The translations under genes and the position numbers were made by a program. Of a stretch of 64,000 nucleotides of DNA, positions 24,637 through 33,164 are shown piece after piece. The notes under the pieces were generated by a model. It had not been told where the DNA came from, did no database searches, and was given only the letters and a program-made list of their open reading frames with translations. Position 1 is the stretch's first letter. The number at the start of each line of letters is the position of its first letter. This DNA comes from Anaerolineae bacterium (GTDB lineage Bacteria > Chloroflexota > Anaerolineae > Promineifilales > Promineifilaceae): assembly GCA_020848035.1 (NCBI GenBank), contig JADLAX010000020.1, positions 62,001-126,000 on the forward strand. The letters are read 5' to 3'.

Positions 24637-24665
24637 CATAGTGTTGGGTTGAAAAATGGTGCTGC

Positions 24666-26171
24666 TTAGAGAGTATAAAGCTCGCCAAACTTCTGCTTGA
24701 GATAGGCGATGTACGGGTCAATCGTCAGCGGCCCACCGGTGACCCGCTCGATCAGCTCGTTGGCGGTGAACTTGCTGCCGGGGTGGTAGATATTTTCTTT
24801 CAGCCAGGTGTGCAGCGTGCCAAATTGACCCTGGCGAACCTGGTCGGGGATGTCCGGGTGGGCTTTGAGCGCCTGGTTGTAAAACAGGGCTGACATGATG
24901 TTGCCCAGCGTGTACCCCTGGAATGCGCCGCCAATGATGCCGCCATACCAATGCACATCTTGCAGCACGCCGTCTACGTCGCTGGGGGCCTGAATGCCCA
25001 GGTCAGATTGGTACCGGGCGTGCCACGCCTCGGGCAGATCCTTCACCTCCAGCGCGCCTTCCAGCAGCGCCAGCTCCAGGTCAAAACGAATCATCACGTG
25101 CAGGTTGTAGGTCACCTCGTCGGCGTCGGTGCGGATGAGGGAGCGCTGTACCTTGTTGATGGCCCGGTAGAAGGTGTCCAGAGGCACTTCGTTAAGCTGG
25201 CTGGGGAAAGCGGCCTGCAGTTTGGGGTAATAATGTTCCCAAAAGCCCCGGCTGCGCCCGACTAAATTTTCCCACAGGCGGGATTGGCTCTCGTGTACGC
25301 CCGCCGAGGTGCCGCCAGCCAGCGGTGTGGCCTCCAGCGACATGTCGATGCCCTGCTCGTACAGGGCGTGGCCGGTTTCGTGCAGGGTGCTAAACAGCGC
25401 TTCGCTCAGGTCGTTTTCCTTGGTGCGGGTGGTGATGCGCACGTCGCCCAGGGAGAATTTGGTCATGAAGGGGTGGTGGGTTTTATCCTGACGGCCGCGA
25501 TTGGTATCGTAGCCGTACTCCTGAGCAATCTGGTAGCCAAAAGCTAGCTGTTCATCTTCCGGGTAGGATTGGTGCAGGCAGCTGTCGTCGGCCGGTTCCT
25601 GGGCGGTGATGGCCTGGACCAGCGGCACAAGCTGCTCGCGCAGTTCGGCAAAAACGGTGCGGATGGTTTCAGCCTTCATGCCCTGGTCGGCAAAGTCGAT
25701 GAGCGGGTCGGCGATGTGGTCGTAGCCGGGGAAGCAGTTGGCGATTTCGCGGGAGTAGTCGAGGGTTTTTTCCAGATACGGCCGTACCTTCGCAAAATCA
25801 TTCGCGGGCCGGGCCTGGGCCCATACCTGGTAGGTGACGGTGCTGTGCTCCGACAGGGCGGCAATCAGCTTGGCGGGCACCTTCACCGACTGGTCGTAGC
25901 TGCGGCGCGTTACCCGCAGCAGGCTGGCGGCTTCGCTGTCGTAGGGCAGCTTTTCGGCCCACGGCGTCAGCTTGTCGAGCAGCTTGCCAATCTTCTTGTC
26001 GGTGAACTTCTCGTGGGCAATTCGGCCGATGGTCGCCTGCTGCCGACCCCGCGCCGGAGCGCCGCCGGGCGGCATGTAGGTGCTCATGTCCCAATTCAAC
26101 AGCGAATTGGCGGAGTTGAGGTCATTAATTTCTTGCAATCGGGCTTTGAGTTTTTGATACTTTTTTTCCAC
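24666..26171 (-). CDS. Carboxypeptidase, M32 family (Taq type)
   Basis: This 501-residue zinc metallopeptidase carries H264-E-x-x-H268 in LHETGHALYEQG, the conserved THHPFMTKFSLGDVRITTR upstream, and HESQSRLWEN downstream that supplies the third ligand. M32 enzymes remove C-terminal residues from peptides in the cytoplasm and are often heat-stable. The start is GTG 26171, preceded by GAAGGAG on the minus strand. Length is normal for the family. A clear terminator follows and a dispersed repeat lies upstream, so it is a single-gene unit. Confidence 0.95.
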   Translation of the reverse strand: MEKKYQKLKARLQEINDLNSANSLLNWDMSTYMPPGGAPARGRQQATIGRIAHEKFTDKKIGKLLDKLTPWAEKLPYDSEAASLLRVTRRSYDQSVKVPAKLIAALSEHSTVTYQVWAQARPANDFAKVRPYLEKTLDYSREIANCFPGYDHIADPLIDFADQGMKAETIRTVFAELREQLVPLVQAITAQEPADDSCLHQSYPEDEQLAFGYQIAQEYGYDTNRGRQDKTHHPFMTKFSLGDVRITTRTKENDLSEALFSTLHETGHALYEQGIDMSLEATPLAGGTSAGVHESQSRLWENLVGRSRGFWEHYYPKLQAAFPSQLNEVPLDTFYRAINKVQRSLIRTDADEVTYNLHVMIRFDLELALLEGALEVKDLPEAWHARYQSDLGIQAPSDVDGVLQDVHWYGGIIGGAFQGYTLGNIMSALFYNQALKAHPDIPDQVRQGQFGTLHTWLKENIYHPGSKFTANELIERVTGGPLTIDPYIAYLKQKFGELYTL

Positions 26172-26184
26172 GTGATCACTCCTT

Positions 26185-26290
26185 CGAAAATGGGCCGCGG
26201 ATTAACGCGGATTAACGCGGATTAAAACTGGGCGCACTCGGCGCAATCTGCTGATTTTTCAATGGTGTTGAGCTGGCGCTCATCGTGTTG
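26185..26290. repeat. Dispersed ATGGGCCGCGGATT repeat, copy 2
   Basis: AAAATGGGCCGCGGATT is followed by tandem AACGCGGATT units and CTGCTGATTTTTCaATGGTGTTG, matching 12670-12790. The remaining DNA to 26397 shows no gene. Confidence 0.6.
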
Positions 26291-26397
26291 CCTGTTAAAG
26301 GTAAACGCAGAAGCACACGGGCGCAGAAATGGAAAACAACTGCGTTTTGGTTCAGGTTGTTAGACAGTTACCTAATGGGGCAAATCGTACCCTAAAG

Positions 26398-27183
26398 TCA
26401 GTGGAAAGGCGAATGGTGCGCGCGGTATTTTTGCTCGATGCGCAAGATGGTGATGCGGCCCAGGATGTAAACGGCCGTTACCCCCAACGCCAGCAAAAAC
26501 CAGACCGTATTGGACAATTCCAGGCCGTGTGAACCAATTAACGTCAGCACGATGACGCTGGGCAGGCGGCCGAGCAAATTGGCGGCAAAAAATTTACGCG
26601 AGGAGATGCCCGTCAGCCCGGCGACAAAGTTCATCAAGTCGGTGGGGAAAACCGGCAACACAAAGGCAATGGTGAAAAAAAGAAAGCCGCGCTCCTCGGC
26701 AATGGCTTCCCATTTGTCGATGGTGGCCCGGTCGGCCAGGCGGTGGACCAACGGCCGTCCCGCCCAGCGTGCCAGCAAAAAGCCCAGCTGGCTGGCTGCC
26801 ACCACGCAGGTGATGTTGAACAGCAGCCCCCAGGGCAGGCCGTAAATGTACCCCCCGGCAATCACAAAGACATGGCCAGGAATAAAGGCAACCAGCACCT
26901 GGAGTACCTGCAAAAAGGCCAGTACCAGCGGCGTCAGCACGCCAAAACTCTGCACATAGCTGCTGACAAACTCCTGGTCGCTTAAAACGGCGAGCCAATC
27001 GCCCAGCGAGTCACGCAGCAGCCAGGTGAGGAGCGCCAGCAGCGCCAGCCCCCCACCAAGCAGCCAGAGTTTGGTACGGCCGTCCAGCCCTGTTTTGGCT
27101 GGTGGCGCAACCGGTTTATACGCGGGACGAATTTCCCGGCCCGATTTTTGGGCCTTTGCTTTCGGTTCAGTAATGATAGACAT
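26398..27183 (-). CDS. VTT-domain (TVP38/TMEM64, DedA-like) membrane protein
   Basis: The 261-residue protein starts at ATG 27183 with AGGAAGAG upstream. It has about five membrane segments and the VTT signature: FIPGHVFVIAGGYIYGLPWG, then VVAASQLGFLLARWAGR and FVLPVFPTDLMNFVAGLTGIS. These proteins belong to the DedA/TMEM41 scramblase-like superfamily and affect membrane lipids. The short basic N-terminus precedes the first helix. A frame open to 27264 has no start signal. Neighbours are unrelated, so it is probably transcribed alone. Confidence 0.9.
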   Translation of the reverse strand: MSIITEPKAKAQKSGREIRPAYKPVAPPAKTGLDGRTKLWLLGGGLALLALLTWLLRDSLGDWLAVLSDQEFVSSYVQSFGVLTPLVLAFLQVLQVLVAFIPGHVFVIAGGYIYGLPWGLLFNITCVVAASQLGFLLARWAGRPLVHRLADRATIDKWEAIAEERGFLFFTIAFVLPVFPTDLMNFVAGLTGISSRKFFAANLLGRLPSVIVLTLIGSHGLELSNTVWFLLALGVTAVYILGRITILRIEQKYRAHHSPFH

Positions 27184-27406
27184 ACGCTCTTCCTGCGTGC
27201 GGGCAGCGGCTGCTTGCAGCCATAATGTGCCTGGGTCAATAACAATAAGCGCGGTACGGCACACTGCTCCATGCCCCGGCTTTCACCCCCACCCCGGTTG
27301 GCGTGGAGAGTCCAGCCCTTTACGCAAGCAAGTTTGAATTGTTGCGAATCAGTAAAGATCGTACCTGGGGAATGGAATATGGGCAAATGGCCCCAAAATT
27401 CGGGGA

Positions 27407-28294
27407 CTACGGTGCTTTTTTGAGGGTGGCTCCCAAAAAGAAGCGGATGGCCTGAGGCAAACGGTAAGCCCAGGCACCTTCGTTGTGCCCCCCACCCACA
27501 TCCTCGACATGCAGCAGGTTGCGCGTGGGGCGATATCCCTTTTTCACCAGGATACGCTTGATGCGGCGGACACGGCCGTAATACCGCCGCGATCGGCTGC
27601 GCATGATCGTTTGGTCGGGCCAATGGCCGCCCATTTCCCGCGTACCCGCATCCAGGTAAATTTTGCCTTCCTGGTAGGTGATTTCTTCCAGGTAGCCCAA
27701 AATGGCCCGGTTGGCAAACCAGACCGACGGGCTCATCACCCCCGCAAAACCGTAGACAGACGGATGCCGGAAAAACGCATACAGGCTGATGAGCCCACCC
27801 ATCGACGAGCCCATGATGCCCGTGTTGGGTTTGTTAGGCAGGGTGCGGAAAGATTGGTCAATCAACGGTTTGAGGGTGTGCACCATAAAATCGAGATACG
27901 CATCCCCCAGGCCGCCACCGTGGGTTTTGTCCACAAACGGGCTGTATTCGGCCAGACGTTCGTGGCCCATGCTGGGGATGCCCACCACAATTGCCTCCAG
28001 CTTCTCTTCGTAGGCCAGTTTCTCCATCGTTTCATCGACGTGCCATTCACCCGTGAAGCTGGTGGCTTCGTCGAATAAATTATAGCCGTCGTGCATGTAG
28101 AGCACCGGGTAATGCTGCTGGCGGTAATCGTAGGAGGGGGGCAGGTAAACGAGAATGTCGCGCTGGTTTTTTAGCTGCGGACTGTACACCTGCTGCGCTA
28201 TTTTGATGTTGCCGCTGATGGAGTGGCGGTGGCGTTCGTAAAAAACATCGTAGTAGGGTCGCCAGGCTACTTTTTGTAACTGTGTAATCTCCAA
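27407..28294 (-). CDS. Esterase D/Fes-like alpha/beta hydrolase
   Basis: This protein of about 295 residues belongs to the putative esterase family (PF00756): RDILVYLPPSYDYRQQHYPVLYMHDGYNLFD, nucleophile serine in IMGSSMGGLISLYAFF and the catalytic histidine in GGGHNEGAW near the C-terminus. Relatives cleave ferulate, enterobactin or formylglutathione esters. No signal peptide is seen. TTG 28294 (six bases after GGAG) is preferred; TTG 28306 is a longer alternative. Active-site order is complete. It stands between unrelated genes. Confidence 0.88.
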   Translation of the reverse strand: MEITQLQKVAWRPYYDVFYERHRHSISGNIKIAQQVYSPQLKNQRDILVYLPPSYDYRQQHYPVLYMHDGYNLFDEATSFTGEWHVDETMEKLAYEEKLEAIVVGIPSMGHERLAEYSPFVDKTHGGGLGDAYLDFMVHTLKPLIDQSFRTLPNKPNTGIMGSSMGGLISLYAFFRHPSVYGFAGVMSPSVWFANRAILGYLEEITYQEGKIYLDAGTREMGGHWPDQTIMRSRSRRYYGRVRRIKRILVKKGYRPTRNLLHVEDVGGGHNEGAWAYRLPQAIRFFLGATLKKAP

Positions 28295-28491
28295 GGAAGT
28301 CTCCAATCGTTGGTAAAAGCGAGCGATACAGCTTTACTTGGCCAAAGCTTTTCCCGCTTTTACAAAGCTGCCCAATTTTCTCTTTTTTTGTGTGCCTGTC
28401 CACTGACTTGCGTCCTGGTGTATGGACGGCCGAATGATGTGAAAGTCATCACAAACGGCCGATTTTAGCTTCCCATGCTTGCAAAAATCCT

Positions 28492-28497
28492 TATAAT
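28492..28497 (+). promoter_or_regulatory. -10 box of DUF1992 gene
   Basis: A perfect TATAAT lies 34 bases before ATG 28532. No convincing -35 box was found, and the intervening leader ends in GGTTGAGGT near the start codon. Confidence 0.5.
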
Positions 28498-28531
28498 CGT
28501 TGGCAACACTTATTGGTTGAGGTACCCGCGG

Positions 28532-29056
28532 ATGGCTGAGAAAAACGACAAACCGGTAGAAAACCTGACCGAACTGGCCGAATATCGCGCCCGTATGCGG
28601 CACGATCGGCAAAATTTGATCGAGGAATTGATCCAGGATGGCATGGACAACGGCCTGTTCGACAATTTGCCGGGCAAGGGGAAGCCGCTCAACCTGAACA
28701 AAAATCCGTATGCTGCCGATATGGAACTGGCGCACGAACTGCTCAAAGAAAACGATTTGCCGCCAGTGTGGATTTTGCAGCGCAATGAGATTCTGGCGAA
28801 AGCGGCGAAGCTGCGCGCCGAGATTGAGCGGCAGTGGCAGTGGCACCGGCAGGAGTTTGGTGTGGCCAATGCCAACAAGGGCCGTCTGACCATCAGCTGG
28901 GACGATTTTTGCCTGAAGTGGATTGCCGAAATTGCCGAGCTGAACAAGGCGATTGATGCGTTTAACTTGAAACGGCCGTTTGACCACATCGAAATCTTCA
29001 AGCTCACCATCGACAGCGAACTCAAGCGGGTCGACGCACCGCGCTGGCTGCGCTAG
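28532..29056 (+). CDS. DUF1992 (DnaJ-homologue C28-like) protein
   Basis: The 174-residue protein carries the DUF1992 signature found in eukaryotic DNAJC28 and many bacteria: ARMRHDRQNLIEELIQDGMDNGLFDNLPGKGKPLNLNKNPY and LLKENDLPPVWILQRNEI. It lacks a J domain and membrane segments. Its molecular role is not known. ATG 28532 follows TTGAGGT and is preferred to ATG 28475, which lies before the -10 box. An unusual point is none; the gene looks intact. Confidence 0.85.
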   Translation: MAEKNDKPVENLTELAEYRARMRHDRQNLIEELIQDGMDNGLFDNLPGKGKPLNLNKNPYAADMELAHELLKENDLPPVWILQRNEILAKAAKLRAEIERQWQWHRQEFGVANANKGRLTISWDDFCLKWIAEIAELNKAIDAFNLKRPFDHIEIFKLTIDSELKRVDAPRWLR

Positions 29057-29083
29057 GCGGATTACGGCCGTTCACTTCCCTCT

Positions 29084-29467
29084 CTACTGTTCAAGCAAAT
29101 TGATGTGCTCGCCCTCACTCGTGTCCACCCGGATCGCGTAATATTTCCATTCCCCATCCAGATTGGTGCCGTTGACGCGGATGGCGGCGCTGGCCCTCGA
29201 CCCACGCAGAGGAATGTACAGCTCGGCATCGCCACCATTGGCAATGTTGACGCTGCCCTGCGGAAACCAGCCAACGGTGACCGGTTCGCCCAGGGCTTGC
29301 TGAACGGCCGTACTGCCCAACGCCAGTTCCACGCTGGTGGCATATGGCTCAGTCTGGCGGATCGCCACCACGGAACCAACAACGCTTAGAACCACACAAA
29401 GGACGGTGAGGCAGGCCAAAATAGCAAAGGCAACGCCTACGTTTTTTAGGACGGCGCGTTTTTTCAT
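29084..29467 (-). CDS. Coa1/Tim21-domain membrane protein
   Basis: The 127-residue protein has an N-terminal membrane anchor (residues about 9-35, VAFAILACLTVLCVVLSVVGSVVAI) and then a Coa1-like extracytoplasmic domain: ALGSTAVQQALGEPVTVGWFPQGSVNI, GDAELYIPLRGSRASAAIRVNG and GEWKYYAIRV. Coa1 helps assemble cytochrome oxidase in mitochondria; bacterial relatives are uncharacterised. ATG 29467 (MKKRAVLK) follows a G-rich binding site. It lies 30 bases after the GH32 gene in the same direction, so it may be the last gene of that unit. Confidence 0.8.
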   Translation of the reverse strand: MKKRAVLKNVGVAFAILACLTVLCVVLSVVGSVVAIRQTEPYATSVELALGSTAVQQALGEPVTVGWFPQGSVNIANGGDAELYIPLRGSRASAAIRVNGTNLDGEWKYYAIRVDTSEGEHINLLEQ

Positions 29468-29497
29468 CGGGTCCCCCTTTAGCACGGTGGCCCTGGT

Positions 29498-31000
29498 TTA
29501 TGGAGCTGCCACGGCAGCCGGCAGCTGGCCGTCGGCCATGGTGGGCAGCGGCCGGAATTGGGCGGCACTCAATTGGTAAATTTCCAGATTGCGCACGGTA
29601 ACGGCCGTTCCCTCCGCAAACAGTTCCACCCCCACACTGGCCGCACCCGGGAAAATCTGCTCCGAAAAGCTGATCAGCCCGTCGTTGGCCAGCACTTCAA
29701 TGGAGGCACGATCTACAAAAATGTGCAGCTTCAGAAGGCCCTCGGCGGGAGCAAAGGGAGCCGTGTGCACGCTGGCAAAGTTGTAGTTAAACGCCGACTG
29801 CCCGGCAGTAGTGCGGTCGACAAAGAGGTGGCGGCTTTTGGGGGCATAGCCAACGGCCGTAGCCTCCCCATCGCCCAGGCGCAGGCGGATGCCCAAACTG
29901 TTGGCCTCGATTGGCACCGCCAGCTCGGCGATGATTTCCAGCCGGTCGCTGCTCACTGCTGGCATAAAGGGTGTGCCGGGTTCCAGGATCACATTGTGCC
30001 AGTGCTGTTGGTGTTGGCGGAGCTGGGCGAGTTCGGCAACGGCCGTTTGCGCCAGCCGAATCCCCTCTGGTGTCGGTACCAGCCGCAGCTCACGCGGGAT
30101 GGTCATCGCGCCGCGCCAGGTTGTGGTGGGGATCTGGTTGGCGTACTGCCAGTTGTTCAGCCAGGCCAGCCAGATGCGACGGCCGTCTGGAGCGCTGCTC
30201 CACGACTGCGCCGCATAAAAGTCCGCGCCGTAATCGGCCCACAGCACCGTCTCTTTGGGATTGTCGCTGGTGAAGGTCTGGCCATCAAACTGGCCAATGA
30301 AATAGTGTGTGCCGCTGCCGCCCGCCGGGGCATTATCGCCGATGCCTACCGTGAGCACCCAGCGGGATTCGGCCGTACCGGTGACGGGCAGCTCAAACAG
30401 GTCTGGCGTTTCCCAGACGCCGCCCATTGCGCCGTAGCCAAAGCCAAAGCTGCCCGCTGGCTGCCAATCGAGCAAGTTGGGCGAGGTGTAAAACAAAACA
30501 GCCCGCCCGGCGGCCAGCGCCATTACCCAATGGCCACCGCCGCGGCCGTTGTCGTACCACAGCAGCTTGGGGTCGCGGAAATCGCGGAGGTTGGCCGGGG
30601 GGGGAATGACTGGATTGCCCGCGTATTTGGTCCAGGTACGGCCGTTGTCCAGGCTGTAGGCAATGGCCTGGCTCTGGCGGGCGTCGGGATCCTGGTAGGT
30701 GTAGCTGGCGATCATCGCTTCGGGGCCAAATCCGGCCGTGTTGTGCCAATCGATCACCGCGCTGCCGGAGAAAATGGTGCCTAGTTCATCGGGGGCCAGG
30801 GCGATGGGCAAATGCTGCCAGTTTACCAAGTCGCGGCTGACGGCGTGCCCCCAGTGCATCGGCCCCCAGACGGTACTGTCCGGGTGGTGCTGGTAAAACA
30901 GGTGGTATTCGCCGTCGTAATACACCAGGCCGTTGGGGTCGTTGAGCCAGGCAGTGGACGGGGAAAAGTGGTAAGCGGGTCGAAAAGGTTCTAATTCCAC
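29498..31000 (-). CDS. Glycoside hydrolase family 32 (levanase/invertase)
   Basis: This 500-residue beta-fructosidase starts with GTG 31000, whose codon lies four bases after the permease stop. It has the five-bladed propeller of GH32 with nucleophile D21 in WLNDPNG, transition-state aspartate D143 in FRDPK, acid/base E197 in WETPDLFEL, and a C-terminal beta-sandwich (HIFVDRASIEVLANDG). It hydrolyses sucrose or fructans. No signal peptide is present, so it acts on sugar imported by the adjacent ABC transporter. It is translationally linked to the permease genes and controlled by the same LacI-type regulator, as inferred from order. Confidence 0.95.
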   Translation of the reverse strand: MELEPFRPAYHFSPSTAWLNDPNGLVYYDGEYHLFYQHHPDSTVWGPMHWGHAVSRDLVNWQHLPIALAPDELGTIFSGSAVIDWHNTAGFGPEAMIASYTYQDPDARQSQAIAYSLDNGRTWTKYAGNPVIPPPANLRDFRDPKLLWYDNGRGGGHWVMALAAGRAVLFYTSPNLLDWQPAGSFGFGYGAMGGVWETPDLFELPVTGTAESRWVLTVGIGDNAPAGGSGTHYFIGQFDGQTFTSDNPKETVLWADYGADFYAAQSWSSAPDGRRIWLAWLNNWQYANQIPTTTWRGAMTIPRELRLVPTPEGIRLAQTAVAELAQLRQHQQHWHNVILEPGTPFMPAVSSDRLEIIAELAVPIEANSLGIRLRLGDGEATAVGYAPKSRHLFVDRTTAGQSAFNYNFASVHTAPFAPAEGLLKLHIFVDRASIEVLANDGLISFSEQIFPGAASVGVELFAEGTAVTVRNLEIYQLSAAQFRPLPTMADGQLPAAVAAP

Positions 31001-31003
31001 CAG

Positions 31004-31888
31004 TTAACCTTTCACCCCGCTGGCGGCAATGCTTTCAATGAAGGCCCGCTGTAACGATAGATAGAGAATCAGCACGGGGATGGTGATGATCGACAGATAC
31101 GCCATGATTTCACCCCAGGCCACATCCAGCTGAAAGAAGTACGACACCCCAATCTGCACCGGCCGCAGCGCTTCAGACTGAACCACCATGATTGGCCACA
31201 AATAATCGCCCCACTTAGCCAGGAAGGTCAAAATAGCCACCGTCGCTACCACCGGCCCAGAAATTGGCATGTAAATGCGGTAATAAATTTGGAACCAACT
31301 GGCACCGTCTATGCGGGCTGCTTCGACCAATTCGTACGGCAATGACCGGAAAAACTGGACGAATAGAAAGATGGTAAACGCTCCCACAATGAAGGGGATA
31401 ATCTGCACATGGTAGGTGTCCAGCCAATTGGTTGTCAGGCAGACCAAGGCTGAATTTTCACAGCCGGTGAAGCTGATCCACGGCAGCTTGCTCACAATGA
31501 GCAGCAGCGGGATGGCAATGGTGTCGAACGGCACAATCAAGGTGGCAATGATCACCGACAACACGAGGCTTTTGCCCTTCCAGCGGGGTACCGCAATGGC
31601 AAATCCGGCCATCGAATTGATCAGCAAAGCCAAAATGGTTGTGACTGATGTGATGAAGATTGAATTCAAAATGAAGCGGGCAATGGGGACGCGCCGGAAT
31701 GCTTCAAAGTAGTTGTCGAAGGAGAGATTGCCATAGGGCACAAAAGCGAGCAGCGAACCTGAATCGCGCAGCAGCTGTTCATCTGGTTTGAGGGATGAAA
31801 CCAGCATGAAGACGATGGGAAAGATGAAGATCAGCGCGATGACGATCAGGATGGCGTAACGGCCGAATAAAATCAAAAGCTTTTTCAT
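31004..31888 (-). CDS. Carbohydrate ABC transporter permease (MalG type)
   Basis: This 294-residue inner-membrane protein has six membrane segments and the EAA loop (ELVEAARIDGASWFQIYYRIYMPIS) that contacts the ATPase. The C-terminus VQIGVSYFFQLDVAWGEIMAYLSIITIPVLILYLSLQRAFIESIAASGVKG is typical of MalG-like CUT1 permeases. It starts two bases after the partner permease and ends three bases before GH32. No ATPase gene occurs in the locus, so it must share one encoded elsewhere. Confidence 0.95.
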   Translation of the reverse strand: MKKLLILFGRYAILIVIALIFIFPIVFMLVSSLKPDEQLLRDSGSLLAFVPYGNLSFDNYFEAFRRVPIARFILNSIFITSVTTILALLINSMAGFAIAVPRWKGKSLVLSVIIATLIVPFDTIAIPLLLIVSKLPWISFTGCENSALVCLTTNWLDTYHVQIIPFIVGAFTIFLFVQFFRSLPYELVEAARIDGASWFQIYYRIYMPISGPVVATVAILTFLAKWGDYLWPIMVVQSEALRPVQIGVSYFFQLDVAWGEIMAYLSIITIPVLILYLSLQRAFIESIAASGVKG

Positions 31889-31890
31889 GA

Positions 31891-33030
31891 TTAATCCCTA
31901 TCCCGTGTCAGGTACCGTTGAATCAGAGCAATGGTTAAAACCATCATGAAGAAAAAGACAGAGATGGCCGAACCGTAGGCGATGTCCTGCTTTTGGTAAC
32001 CGCGCTGGACGGCCTGGTGGATGATGGTGGTTGTGGCGTCTAGCGGTCCACCACGGGTCATGATGTCTACCTGGGTAAACAGGCTAAACGCGGCCATGGT
32101 AATGGTGATGAGGACAAATACGGCCGTATTCCTCAACCCCGGCCACGTGACATAGCGAAATTTCTGCCAGGCGTTGGCCCCGGCGACGTCAGCCGCTTCA
32201 TACAAAACGCCAGGAATCGTCTGCAAGCCAGCCAGCCAGATGACCATGTGGAAGCCTACCGCCTGCCAGATGGACATCATCATGATGGCTGGCATCGCTG
32301 TGTTCACTTCACCTAGCCAATCAATCGGCTGGAATGCGCCCATGGTAAAAAGCGAGAGCAAGCTGTTCAGCAGCCCATTGTTGCCGTCATAAATAAAGCG
32401 CCACAAGATCGAGACGATCACCATTGAAATGACAACCGGAATGAAATAGATGGTGCGAAAAATATTTATGCCGCGCAGCTTCTGGTTGACGAGTAAGGCC
32501 AAAACCAGGCCCAGTCCCCCCTGCACAGGCACAATCACCAGCGCAAAATAAAAAATGTTGATCAACGATCGTAGAAAAACAGCGTCCCCAGCCAACACGG
32601 TGTATTGGGTTGTGCCGCGCACCCACGAGAAGGACTCCTGTAAGCCGTTCAACTCGGGATAGTCGGGGTTGTCGCGTGTGAAGTTCCGCGACCGGGGAAA
32701 GACCAGGTTGCCCGCTTCATCACGGACCGTTGCTCCTGTGTCCGGATCAACTTCTGCTTCGATGGGGAGAACCTTAACGGTCAGCAGGCGCTCAAAATTG
32801 CGCATTCCGACAAATTCGGTGGGATTGGGCGAAATGAGGCGTTGATTGGTGAAGGCAAACCCAAACGCCATAAAAAAAGGAATAATCAGAAAGCCCAGCA
32901 TCAGGAAGGCTGCGGGGGCGATCATGGCCCAACCGGCCCTGGCCTCCTGGCGTCGCATAAGGTTGAACTTTTGGGTGGTAGTTTTGCGGGCAGAAACGGC
33001 CGTAGGTTGCACAGATCCCGATGTACTCAT
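31891..33030 (-). CDS. Carbohydrate ABC transporter permease (MalF type)
   Basis: The 379-residue protein starts at ATG 33030 after GAGGAG; the frame to 33078 lacks a site. Six to seven membrane segments and the EAA loop (YEAADVAGANAWQKFRYVTWPGL) place it as the MalF-like partner. A periplasmic insertion of about 90 residues between the first two helices (LLTVKVLPIEAEVDPDTGATVRDE and following) contains the unusual GATVRDEAGNLVFPRSRN segment and may touch the binding protein. It is followed after two bases by the MalG-like gene. Confidence 0.95.
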   Translation of the reverse strand: MSTSGSVQPTAVSARKTTTQKFNLMRRQEARAGWAMIAPAAFLMLGFLIIPFFMAFGFAFTNQRLISPNPTEFVGMRNFERLLTVKVLPIEAEVDPDTGATVRDEAGNLVFPRSRNFTRDNPDYPELNGLQESFSWVRGTTQYTVLAGDAVFLRSLINIFYFALVIVPVQGGLGLVLALLVNQKLRGINIFRTIYFIPVVISMVIVSILWRFIYDGNNGLLNSLLSLFTMGAFQPIDWLGEVNTAMPAIMMMSIWQAVGFHMVIWLAGLQTIPGVLYEAADVAGANAWQKFRYVTWPGLRNTAVFVLITITMAAFSLFTQVDIMTRGGPLDATTTIIHQAVQRGYQKQDIAYGSAISVFFFMMVLTIALIQRYLTRDRD

Positions 33031-33164
33031 TTTTGACTCCTCTTCACAGTTGCCATTTGTTGGCTGCCAGTAGGCCACAGGTTACCCCATGACCTACTGA
33101 TCAACCGCTCAACAAACGTGGCTGAATCAGCCAATCCTAGGAGGGATTACACGTTTGGTACAAA